From: Neotamlana nanhaiensis
Lineage (GTDB): Bacteria; Bacteroidota; Bacteroidia; Flavobacteriales; Flavobacteriaceae
Reading direction: 5' to 3'
NCBI RefSeq assembly: GCF_000943555.1
Contig: NZ_JTDV01000002.1
Location: forward strand, 232,831-296,830
Length of the DNA: 64,000 nt
Part shown: one piece after another, positions 25,628-33,302 of the stretch
Layout of the letters: each line of letters begins with the position of its first letter
How positions within the stretch are numbered: position 1 is the first letter of the stretch
Position numbers and translations under genes: made by a program
The notes under the pieces: model-generated
The model's input: only the letters and a program-made list of their open reading frames with translations
Database searches by the model: none
What the model was told of the DNA's origin: nothing

Positions 25628-27064
25628 TTAATCCTTAGTAATTTCTCTAACACGTAGTGTGTTTACCATACCTTTTTCTTGAATTGGCATAGAGGCTAAA
25701 CTAATAACCATATCACCTTTTTGAACATAACCTTGCTCCTTTGCAATGCGATTAATATCTCCAACCGTTTCATCGGTGCTTACAAAGCTATCGTAATAAA
25801 AAGCTTTAACTCCCCAAAGTAAACTTAAACGTGTTAAAATACGCTTGTTTGATGTAAATACTAAAATATGGCACGATGGTCTCCAAGCCGAAATTTGAAA
25901 CGCGGTATAACCACTATTAGTTAATGTAGAAATAGCCGTAGCGTCAATTTCGTTGGCCATTATAGCCGCATGGTAACAAATAGATTTTGTAATAAAACGA
26001 TTGGTACGAATATGCGGTGGTAATTGCGGTACTTTTATTAATTCAGAATCTTCAACATTCTTTAAAATACTCGCCATTTTTTGAATAACCTGCACAGGAT
26101 ACTTTCCTACCGAAGTTTCACCAGAAAGCATTACCGCATCGGCACCATCCATAACCGAGTTTGCAACGTCGTTTACTTCTGCTCTAGTTGGTGTTAAACT
26201 AGTAATCATGGTTTCCATCATTTGCGTTGCAATAATTACTGGAATTCTTGCTTTTTTAGCACGAAGTACTAATTCTTTTTGAATTAATGGCACTTCTTCT
26301 GCAGGAACTTCAACACCTAAATCACCACGCGCTACCATTAAACCATCGCAATGGGCTACAATTTTATCGATGTTTTCAACCGCTTCTGGTTTTTCAATTT
26401 TAGCAACAATAGGAATTTTGTAATCGCTATGTTTTTCAATTAAATCACTTAATTGTTTTAAATCTTCTGCATGGCGAACAAACGACAAAGCAATCCAATC
26501 TACATTTTGACTGATAGCAAAAATGGCATCATCTATATCCTTTTTTGTTAAAGCAGGTTGCGAAATGTTTGTATTAGGTAAGTTAACTCCTTTTTTAGAT
26601 TTTAATGGTCCACCTTGAATAACCTTTGCTTTTACTTCGCTTTTTTGGTCGGTCGATACCACTTCAAAAATTAATTTTCCGTCATCTAAAAGAATACGTT
26701 CTCCTGGTTTAGCATCTTGCGGGAAACTTTTATAAGTCATATAAACACGTTCCTTTGTGCCCTCAAAACGCTCGCCTGTAGCAAAAACTATTTCGTCGCC
26801 TGGATTTACTACCACTTCTTCCTTCATCACACCTACACGCAGTTTTGGCCCTTGTAAATCGGCTAAAATAGCGGCAGTGTAACCATACTCTTCGTTAAGC
26901 TCACGAATCATTTTAATGCGCTCGGTTACATCGCTGTAATTGGCGTGCGAAAAATTTATTCTAAATACATTTACACCAGCTTCTAGCATACCTTTTAATA
27001 CATCTTTGGTACTTGTTGCTGGCCCTAATGTGGCTACTATTTTTGTTTTTTTATTGATTGACAT
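25628..27064 (-). CDS. pyk: Pyruvate kinase
   Basis: Glycolytic enzyme converting phosphoenolpyruvate and ADP to pyruvate and ATP, 478 residues. N-terminal TKIVATLGPAT and FRINFSH, the catalytic signature IPIVAKIEKPEAVENIDKI with the essential Lys, MVARGDLGVEVP (metal and phosphate binding), and IATQMMETMI. Domain B and the C-terminal regulatory domain are complete. Its ATG shares its first base with the end of the upstream IPExxxVDY gene (27064), so they are translationally coupled. Confidence 0.97.
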   Translation of the reverse strand: MSINKKTKIVATLGPATSTKDVLKGMLEAGVNVFRINFSHANYSDVTERIKMIRELNEEYGYTAAILADLQGPKLRVGVMKEEVVVNPGDEIVFATGERFEGTKERVYMTYKSFPQDAKPGERILLDDGKLIFEVVSTDQKSEVKAKVIQGGPLKSKKGVNLPNTNISQPALTKKDIDDAIFAISQNVDWIALSFVRHAEDLKQLSDLIEKHSDYKIPIVAKIEKPEAVENIDKIVAHCDGLMVARGDLGVEVPAEEVPLIQKELVLRAKKARIPVIIATQMMETMITSLTPTRAEVNDVANSVMDGADAVMLSGETSVGKYPVQVIQKMASILKNVEDSELIKVPQLPPHIRTNRFITKSICYHAAIMANEIDATAISTLTNSGYTAFQISAWRPSCHILVFTSNKRILTRLSLLWGVKAFYYDSFVSTDETVGDINRIAKEQGYVQKGDMVISLASMPIQEKGMVNTLRVREITKD

Positions 27065-27549
27065 TAGCTAAATATTAAATGTTCTTTGGTTTTTACTTGG
27101 TTAGCGCTTAAACTATAAGCTGTTGCTATTTGCGCAATGTTTAAAATATTATTTAGCAATAATTTTTGCTTGTTATTACTAAACTCAAAATCTATTTTTA
27201 AAAAATAGTTTACGCTTTTATGTTCGGGTAATAAAAAACTGGTTTTTATTACTTTTTGGTTGTTACTAAATAATGAATTTACATCAACTTCTTGAACCGC
27301 TTCGGTTTTACAAATATTTGAAACCAAATGCCATGACACTTGTTGTTTTTCATCATCCCAATGATAAATTGGGTAAGTAATGACGCCTTTATTAAATTTT
27401 AAATCTGATTTTTTCCGCGTAAGTGATATCCCTAAATTTTTATTTAAAAGATAGGCCAAACGGTAATCTTCTAAATTACAATGTATAGCTATTAGAGTAT
27501 ATTCTGCCTCGGCAAAATCGTCATCTAAAATAAGTTTGTGAACAGCCAT
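27064..27549 (-). CDS. IPExxxVDY family protein
   Basis: 161-residue protein of the Bacteroidota-specific IPExxxVDY family, typically encoded directly before pyruvate kinase. The naming motif is present in variant form as LPEHKSVNY (about residues 121-129), with Leu for Ile and Asn for Asp. No enzymatic motif is visible; cytosolic. The overlap with pyk suggests a role tied to that gene, but none is established. Confidence 0.85.
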   Translation of the reverse strand: MAVHKLILDDDFAEAEYTLIAIHCNLEDYRLAYLLNKNLGISLTRKKSDLKFNKGVITYPIYHWDDEKQQVSWHLVSNICKTEAVQEVDVNSLFSNNQKVIKTSFLLPEHKSVNYFLKIDFEFSNNKQKLLLNNILNIAQIATAYSLSANQVKTKEHLIFS

Positions 27550-27629
27550 AACTTATTATTAAACTTGGTAAATATAAGATTTAAAATGATGTGTTTTGTT
27601 AAGAAAGCATCAATCTTAACCACAAATTA

Positions 27630-27647
27630 AACTATAACGTTATAGTT
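27630..27647. promoter_or_regulatory. 18-base perfect palindrome between rnc and the pyk operon
   Basis: AACTATAACGTTATAGTT has no loop and no T-run, so it is better explained as an operator-like dyad than a terminator. It sits in the 105-base gap upstream of the IPExxxVDY-pyk pair. Confidence 0.4.
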
Positions 27648-27654
27648 ATAATCT

Positions 27655-28401
27655 TTAAACGGAACTACTTTTTGAAATCTGATTTTGAAGCGCAAAAAAC
27701 GCACGTCTTGAGGCTTTTTCTTCAGCTTTTTTCTTTGAAGTGGCACGCGCTTTCGCAATTACTTTATCGTTTATTGAAAGCTTCACCGAAAAATGCCTAA
27801 GCTCGTCATTTCCTGTATCATCGTAAACGTTATAATTGAAGGTTTTCTTTTCTTTTTGGCACCATTCTATCAACAAACTTTTATAGCTAATTACCTTTCC
27901 TTCTAGAGTCTCAATATCTACATAAGGATTAATAACGCGCTTATATATAAATTTTTCGCAGTATTTATAGCCACGATCTAAAAATATAGCGCCTATTAAA
28001 GCTTCAAATAAATTGCCATGAATATTATCGCCAAATTGTCCCGCTGGAATTTTACTTTCAACTAAATTTATAAGTTTAAGCTCCTTTCCTAATTCGTTTA
28101 AATGCTCACGACTCACCACTTTTGACCGCATTTTGGTAAGATAACCTTCGTCTCCGCTGGGTACTTCAAGATATAAGTGCGAAGCAATTACCGAGCTTAA
28201 CATGGCATCGCCTAAAAACTCTAAACGTTCGTAATTTATAGCATTTCCTTTACTGTCCTTTAAATTCATAGAACGATGCGTAAAGGCTTTTCTATAAAAT
28301 TTTAGTTCTTTGGGTTTAAAGCCTAAAATTTTATGTATTTCTATAAAAAAATTCCCGTTACGTTTAAAACGGGAATTTAATATGTTGCGAATGTTTTTCA
28401 T
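27655..28401 (-). CDS. rnc: Ribonuclease III
   Basis: Double-strand-specific RNase, 248 residues, processing rRNA and regulating mRNAs. The family signature NYERLEFLGDAMLSSVIASHLY (Glu, Asp for Mg binding) and the second acidic pair in HGNLFEALIGAIFLDRGY are intact; a double-stranded RNA-binding domain occupies about residues 165-240 (KSLLIEWCQ, KARATSKKKAEEKASRRAFF). Lies downstream of fabF-acpP, as is common. An inverted repeat overlaps its start codon. Confidence 0.96.
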   Translation of the reverse strand: MKNIRNILNSRFKRNGNFFIEIHKILGFKPKELKFYRKAFTHRSMNLKDSKGNAINYERLEFLGDAMLSSVIASHLYLEVPSGDEGYLTKMRSKVVSREHLNELGKELKLINLVESKIPAGQFGDNIHGNLFEALIGAIFLDRGYKYCEKFIYKRVINPYVDIETLEGKVISYKSLLIEWCQKEKKTFNYNVYDDTGNDELRHFSVKLSINDKVIAKARATSKKKAEEKASRRAFFALQNQISKSSSV

Positions 28402-28434
28402 CTGATGATTAATATTTTAAATTAAAGTCAGATG
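28399..28434 (-). promoter_or_regulatory. Inverted repeat covering the rnc start codon
   Basis: On the minus strand CATCTGA (28428-28434) pairs with TCAGATG (28399-28405), whose last three bases are the rnc ATG. An inner TTAAT / ATTAA pairing extends the stem. Could limit translation or form an RNase III target. Confidence 0.4.
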
Positions 28435-28499
28435 TAATAAACCATGTTTCATTTTAAGTAAAATTTAAATTGTTTTTTATGGTTTATTTCATTCGGGAT

Positions 28500-29750
28500 T
28501 TAATCTATTTTCTTGAATAATACACAAGCGTTATGACCGCCAAATCCAAACGTATTACTCATAGCAACCTTAACCTCTCTTTTTTCGGCTTTGTTAAGTG
28601 TTAAGTTAAGTTTAGAATCTATATTTTCATCTACAACTTCATGGTTTATTGTTGGAGGTACTATACCATGCTCAATTGCTAAAATTGATGCAATAGATTC
28701 TATAGCTCCAGCAGCACCAAGTAAATGGCCTGTCATTGATTTTGTAGAGTTAATATTTATATATTTTGCATGGTCTCCAAACACTTCAGTAATCGCCTTA
28801 AGTTCGGCCACATCACCTAAAGGTGTAGATGTACCGTGGGTATTAATATGATCGACTTCTTCGGGTTTCATACCTGCATTTTCTAAACAATTACGCATCA
28901 CTGCCATAACACCAATACCATCTGGGTGTGGCGCCGTCATGTGATGTGCATCAGATGATAAACCGCCACCAACAACTTCGGCGTAAATTTTTGCGTCGCG
29001 TGCTTTAGCGTGTTCGTACTCTTCAAGAATTATAGCTCCAGCACCTTCGCCTAAAACAAAACCATCGCGTGTTGCATCGAAAGGTCTTGAGGCTGTTTCT
29101 GGACTATCGTTTCTTGTAGATAAAGCGTGCATTGCATTAAAACCACCCATTCCTGCAATGGTTACTGCTGCTTCACTTCCTCCTGTTACAACCACATCAC
29201 AATGCCCTAAACGTATATAGTTTAAAGCATCAATCATGGCATTTGCCGATGATGCACAAGCCGACACTGTGGTGTAATTAGGACCCATAAATCCATTTTT
29301 AATAGATATGTTTCCTGGGGCTATATCGGCTATCATTTTTGGGATAAAAAATGGGTTAAAACGTGGTGTTCCATCGCCATTGGCAAAGTTTAACACTTCG
29401 TTTTGAAAGGTTTCTAAACCACCTATTCCTGCACCCCAAATAACACCAACTCGTAATTTATTAACATCGTCTAGGTTTAATTTAGCATCTGCAATAGCTT
29501 CATCTGAGGCTACCATGGCATACTGCGTAAACCTATCCATTTTACGAGCTTCTTTTCTATCAAGAAAATCTGTTGCGTTAAAGTTTTTTAATTCGCAAGC
29601 GAATTTCGTTTTAAACTTTTCGGTATCAAAATAGGTTATAGGCGCAGCACCACTTTTACCACTAACTAAGGCATCCCAATACTCATCTTTGGTATTGCCA
29701 ATAGGTGTTAAAGCCCCTAATCCTGTGACTACAACTCGCTTTAATTCCAT
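28500..29750 (-). CDS. fabF: 3-oxoacyl-[acyl-carrier-protein] synthase II
   Basis: Beta-ketoacyl-ACP synthase II, 416 residues, condensing malonyl-ACP with acyl-ACP in fatty-acid elongation. Catalytic Cys in TVSACASSANAMIDA (about 166), the two His in NTHGTSTPLGD and KSMTGHLLGAAGA, and the terminal NTFGFGGHNACVLF are all present. The start MELKRVVVTGLGALTP is standard. It lies 13 bases after acpP in one operon and upstream of rnc. Confidence 0.97.
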   Translation of the reverse strand: MELKRVVVTGLGALTPIGNTKDEYWDALVSGKSGAAPITYFDTEKFKTKFACELKNFNATDFLDRKEARKMDRFTQYAMVASDEAIADAKLNLDDVNKLRVGVIWGAGIGGLETFQNEVLNFANGDGTPRFNPFFIPKMIADIAPGNISIKNGFMGPNYTTVSACASSANAMIDALNYIRLGHCDVVVTGGSEAAVTIAGMGGFNAMHALSTRNDSPETASRPFDATRDGFVLGEGAGAIILEEYEHAKARDAKIYAEVVGGGLSSDAHHMTAPHPDGIGVMAVMRNCLENAGMKPEEVDHINTHGTSTPLGDVAELKAITEVFGDHAKYININSTKSMTGHLLGAAGAIESIASILAIEHGIVPPTINHEVVDENIDSKLNLTLNKAEKREVKVAMSNTFGFGGHNACVLFKKID

Positions 29751-29763
29751 AAAGTAAATGTGC

Positions 29764-29997
29764 TTATTTTGCTGCTTCTATGTAAGAGATAGCTTGACCT
29801 ACTGTTGCAATGTTCTCAGCTTGGTCGTCTGGGATTTGAATATCGAATTCTTTTTCAAATTCCATTATTAATTCTACAGTGTCTAAAGAGTCTGCTCCTA
29901 AATCGTTTGTGAAGCTAGCTTCAGTTACTACTTCGTTTTCATCAACGCCTAATTTGTCTACGATAATCGCTTTAACTCTTGATGCAATGTCTGACAT
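29764..29997 (-). CDS. acpP: Acyl carrier protein
   Basis: 77-residue acyl carrier protein; the 4'-phosphopantetheine Ser is in [15 protein letters not shown]. Highly acidic, normal length, carrier for all fatty-acid intermediates. First gene of acpP-fabF, divergent from purN. A -7 box lies 32 bases upstream. Confidence 0.97.
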   Translation of the reverse strand: MSDIASRVKAIIVDKLGVDENEVVTEASFTNDLGADSLDTVELIMEFEKEFDIQIPDDQAENIATVGQAISYIEAAK

Positions 29998-30028
29998 AAT
30001 CTTTTAATTTAAGGTTTTAATTAGTTGG

Positions 30029-30036
30029 CAAAAATA
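30029..30036 (-). promoter_or_regulatory. Promoter -7 box for acpP-fabF
   Basis: On the minus strand TATTTTTG, an exact TAnnTTTG match, 32 bases upstream of the acpP ATG. The -33 region (TGTG/TGTTTT) is weaker. Confidence 0.5.
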
Positions 30037-30182
30037 AAAAACTTTATTTTTAAAACACATGTTTACTATAAAAATGTGAATCTAATTTACTAAAATCATT
30101 TTAAGTAATTCAATTTTACCACCTAATTGTTAATAATTATTCTTTTTTTTGTTGAAATAATCTTAACATTTATAGTCTGTTT

Positions 30183-30752
30183 ATGAAACGAATGATAATT
30201 TTTGCGTCCGGAGGAGGTACTAATGCTGAAAATTTAATAAAGTTTTTTCAAAACAGCGATAATGCTTCTGTTATTCAATTACTTACCAACAATCCCCATG
30301 CCAAAGTTTTAGATCGGGCTAAAAATCTTAATGTTAGTGCTTTGTCATTTAACAGGGTGGCGTTTACCAAAACCAACGATGTTTTAAACCTTTTAAAAGC
30401 AGCAAAACCAGACCTTATTATATTAGCTGGATTTTTATGGAAATTTCCCGAATTTATTTTAAATGAATTTGAGAATAAAGTTATAAATGTGCATCCAGCA
30501 CTGCTTCCTAAGTTTGGAGGAAAAGGTATGTACGGCATGCATGTTCATAAAGCAGTGGTTGAAAATAATGAAACCGAAACCGGCATAACCATACATTATG
30601 TAAACGAAAATTACGACGAAGGCGCTACCATTTTTCAAGCCAAATGCCCCGTTTTACCTACGGATACAGCTGAAGATGTCGCTGCAAAAATTCACGAATT
30701 AGAAATGGAACATTTCCCTAAAGTAGTCGATAAACTTTTAGCAACTATATAA
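30183..30752 (+). CDS. purN: Phosphoribosylglycinamide formyltransferase
   Basis: GAR transformylase, third step of purine synthesis, using 10-formyltetrahydrofolate. 189 residues, normal. Phosphate loop FASGGGTNAENL, folate-binding region KVINVHPALLPKFGGKG with catalytic His, and ETGITIHYVNENYDEGATIFQ containing the essential His and Asp. First gene of a rightward cluster ending in purF. Confidence 0.96.
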   Translation: MKRMIIFASGGGTNAENLIKFFQNSDNASVIQLLTNNPHAKVLDRAKNLNVSALSFNRVAFTKTNDVLNLLKAAKPDLIILAGFLWKFPEFILNEFENKVINVHPALLPKFGGKGMYGMHVHKAVVENNETETGITIHYVNENYDEGATIFQAKCPVLPTDTAEDVAAKIHELEMEHFPKVVDKLLATI

Positions 30753-30757
30753 ATATA

Positions 30758-31456
30758 ATGCCAGAAATAATCGATTTAAGTCAAGACATCTATCAAGGTA
30801 TGCCTGTTTTTAAAGATTTGCCACAGGTAAAAATATCGGTACATAACACGCACGAAGCTTGGGACAGCGATGGCATAGTAAATCCCGAAACACAAACCGT
30901 AGCAGTACACAAACTTGAACTTGGCGAGCACACCGGCACACATGTTGACGCTATAAACCATATGGCAAAACAGTATAAAGGACAATCTATTGATACCATG
31001 CCTTTAAGCATGTTCTACACCGAGGGCATTTGTTTAAATTTATCTCATAAAAATTTCAATGAGCTTATTGAAGTTTCCGATTTAATTGACGCATTAAACA
31101 GCCATAATCTAAACATTAAACCTAACGACACCATTTTAATATACACCAACCATTATCGCAATGCTTTTAACACCAGCAATTGGCCAAAAGGCCCAGGGTT
31201 ATCGGCCAAAGCAGCTCGATGGTTAGGCGAACAAAAAATAGCAGCCTTTGGCGTTGAAACCATGTCGCCAGGAGTTTCGGGTATTTCTAACAAAGAAGTA
31301 CATTATATATGTGGCGAATTAGGGTTTACACATTACGAAAACATGGTTAATTTACATCAATTAATAGGTCGCGGACGTTTTAAGTTTATTGGGCTACCTT
31401 TAAAAATAAAAGGCGGAACAGGATCTCCAGTACGTGCTGTAGCTGTATTTGAATAA
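30758..31456 (+). CDS. Cyclase/kynurenine formamidase-like metal hydrolase
   Basis: 232-residue member of the cyclase family, which includes bacterial kynurenine formamidase. The metal motif HxGTHxDxxxH is intact (GEHTGTHVDAINH, about residues 51-63), preceded by IDLSQDIYQGMPVF and followed by TILIYTNHYRNAF and GVETMSPG. Only 5 bases after purN, so co-transcribed. Substrate unknown; no tryptophan-degradation genes are nearby. Confidence 0.85.
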   Translation: MPEIIDLSQDIYQGMPVFKDLPQVKISVHNTHEAWDSDGIVNPETQTVAVHKLELGEHTGTHVDAINHMAKQYKGQSIDTMPLSMFYTEGICLNLSHKNFNELIEVSDLIDALNSHNLNIKPNDTILIYTNHYRNAFNTSNWPKGPGLSAKAARWLGEQKIAAFGVETMSPGVSGISNKEVHYICGELGFTHYENMVNLHQLIGRGRFKFIGLPLKIKGGTGSPVRAVAVFE

Positions 31457-31473
31457 TTTAGCTGATTCCTTAA

Positions 31474-32112
31474 ATGAGCAAAAAAAAGAAATTTTATACC
31501 GTTTGGAAAGGCCATAAAACAGGTGTTTTTGATTCGTGGAACGATTGTAAAGCCCAAATAACAAATTTTGAAGGCGCGCAATACAAATCGTTTCCAACAT
31601 TTGAAGCGGCAAAAAAAGCTTTTAAGGGCAACTATTTTGATTATATTGGTAAAAACAAAAGTTTTAAAAGCGAACTTACGGATGCCGAATTAAAAAAAAT
31701 TGGGCTACCTAATTACAACTCTATTGCGGTTGATGCCGCTTCAAGTGGCAACCCAGGTATTATGGAATATCGTGGCGTAGACACCAAAACCAAAAAACAA
31801 TTATTTATACAAGGGCCTTTTAAAGAAGGCACTAACAATATTGGCGAATTTTTAGCCATAGTGCATGGGCTTGCACTTCTAAAAAAAAATAACAGTAACA
31901 AAATCTTATACACCGACTCGCGAACTGCTATAAGTTGGGTAAAAAAGAAAAGCTGCAATACTAAGTTACAACGTAACGAAAAAAACAAACCCCTTTTTGA
32001 TTTAGTAGACAGAGCCCTAATTTGGTTAAAAAACAACCATTACACAACTACAATAGTAAAATGGGAAACTAAAGCTTGGGGTGAAATTCCAGCAGATTTT
32101 GGAAGAAAATAA
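31474..32112 (+). CDS. Ribonuclease H with N-terminal viroplasmin domain
   Basis: RNase HI-type enzyme degrading RNA in RNA-DNA hybrids, 212 residues. Residues 5-50 form a caulimovirus viroplasmin-like hybrid-binding domain (FYTVWKGHKTGVFDSWNDC, KSFPTFEAAKKAF). The catalytic domain follows: Asp in SIAVDAASSGNPG, Glu in IGEFLAIVHGLALL, Asp in LYTDSRTAISW and a final Asp in IPADFGRK. 17 bases after the cyclase gene. Confidence 0.9.
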   Translation: MSKKKKFYTVWKGHKTGVFDSWNDCKAQITNFEGAQYKSFPTFEAAKKAFKGNYFDYIGKNKSFKSELTDAELKKIGLPNYNSIAVDAASSGNPGIMEYRGVDTKTKKQLFIQGPFKEGTNNIGEFLAIVHGLALLKKNNSNKILYTDSRTAISWVKKKSCNTKLQRNEKNKPLFDLVDRALIWLKNNHYTTTIVKWETKAWGEIPADFGRK

Positions 32113-32113
32113 C

Positions 32114-32160
32114 AAAAATGGAGGACAACTTTAGTAACCGAAAGTGACCCCCCATTTTTT
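32114..32160 (+). terminator. Terminator after the RNase H gene
   Basis: AAAAATGG (32114-32121) pairs with CCATTTTT (32152-32159); an inner ACTTT / AAAGT stem lies in the loop. T-run at the end. Confidence 0.65.
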
Positions 32161-32258
32161 AATGTTGAGTAATGGCGCTTTTAATACACTGCAAATTTTA
32201 AAAGGTCACATTTACTTTTCATCAAAAATATTAGTCTTTAATTTTAGTAATAAAGCAC

Positions 32259-32266
32259 TATATTTG
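32259..32266 (+). promoter_or_regulatory. Promoter -7 box for the PfkB kinase gene
   Basis: TATATTTG, exact TAnnTTTG match, 22 bases before the ATG; TTTA at 32237-32240 could serve as the -33 element at 18 bases spacing. Confidence 0.55.
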
Positions 32267-32288
32267 CACCAAAATAGCAATTCTCCTT

Positions 32289-33215
32289 ATGGGTAAATTA
32301 GTAATTGTAGGTACTATAGCGTTTGATGCTATTGAAACACCTTTCGGCAAAACCGATAAAATTCTTGGTGGCGCAGCAACATTTATTGGGCTTTCAGCAT
32401 CTACTTTCGAGGTTGATGCCACGGCAGTTTCTATTGTTGGCGACGATTTTCCGCAAGCGTATTTAGATTTACTTTCAAATAGAAACATAAATCTTGACGG
32501 CGTAGAAATTGTAAAAGGTGGTAAAACGTTTTTCTGGAGTGGCCGTTACCATAACGACATGAATTCTAGAGACACCTTAGTTACCGAACTAAACACATTA
32601 GCCAATTTTAACCCTGTTGTACCAGAAAACTATAAAGATGCCGAGGTAGTTATGCTTGGTAATTTGCACCCATTAGTACAAGCTAGTGTTTTAGACCAAA
32701 TGACTACAAAGCCAAAGCTTGTAATTTTAGATACCATGAATTTCTGGATGGATTCTGCTCTTGAAGATTTACACAATACTATTAAACGTGTCGATGTTAT
32801 TACAATAAACGATGAAGAAGCTCGCCAGCTAACAGGCGAATACAGTTTGGTAGTTGCCGCTAGAAAAATTCACGACATGGGACCTAAATATGTCGTAATT
32901 AAAAAAGGGGAACACGGTGCATTATTATTTCATAACGACGAAGTATTTTACGCTCCTGCTTTACCTTTAGAAGAAGTTTTCGATCCAACGGGTGCAGGCG
33001 ACACCTTTGCAGGTGGATTTGCAGGTTATATTGCAAAAACAGGCGACACATCGTTCGAGAATATGAAAAAAGCCGTAATTTATGGCTCAACATTAGCGTC
33101 TTTTTGCGTAGAAAAATTTGGCACCGAACGTATGCTTAATTTATCCAGCGCCGAAATACATAAACGCCTGTTGCAATTTAAAGAACTAACACAATTTGAA
33201 ATAGAATTACAATAA
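32289..33215 (+). CDS. PfkB family carbohydrate/nucleoside kinase
   Basis: Ribokinase-like kinase of 308 residues. The ATP-binding and catalytic-base signature DPTGAGDTFAGGFAGYI (about 232-248) and the N-terminal GTIAFDAIETPFGK / LGGAATFIGLSAS segment are clear. Substrate (sugar, nucleoside) cannot be fixed; in this order beside purF it may be a nucleoside kinase, which is inference. Own promoter upstream and a strong terminator downstream. Confidence 0.87.
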   Translation: MGKLVIVGTIAFDAIETPFGKTDKILGGAATFIGLSASTFEVDATAVSIVGDDFPQAYLDLLSNRNINLDGVEIVKGGKTFFWSGRYHNDMNSRDTLVTELNTLANFNPVVPENYKDAEVVMLGNLHPLVQASVLDQMTTKPKLVILDTMNFWMDSALEDLHNTIKRVDVITINDEEARQLTGEYSLVVAARKIHDMGPKYVVIKKGEHGALLFHNDEVFYAPALPLEEVFDPTGAGDTFAGGFAGYIAKTGDTSFENMKKAVIYGSTLASFCVEKFGTERMLNLSSAEIHKRLLQFKELTQFEIELQ

Positions 33216-33217
33216 AC

Positions 33218-33246
33218 AAACGCGCTCTAAAAAGAGTGCGTTTTTT
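33218..33246 (+). terminator. Terminator after the PfkB kinase gene
   Basis: Nine-pair stem ACGCGCTCT / AGAGTGCGT (one G-T pair) with an AAAA loop and TTTTTT. Confidence 0.85.
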
Positions 33247-33302
33247 AATTAACACAAAACGCAAACGACAATTGTTTTTTCATTAAAACAAAAACCTAAC
33301 TT

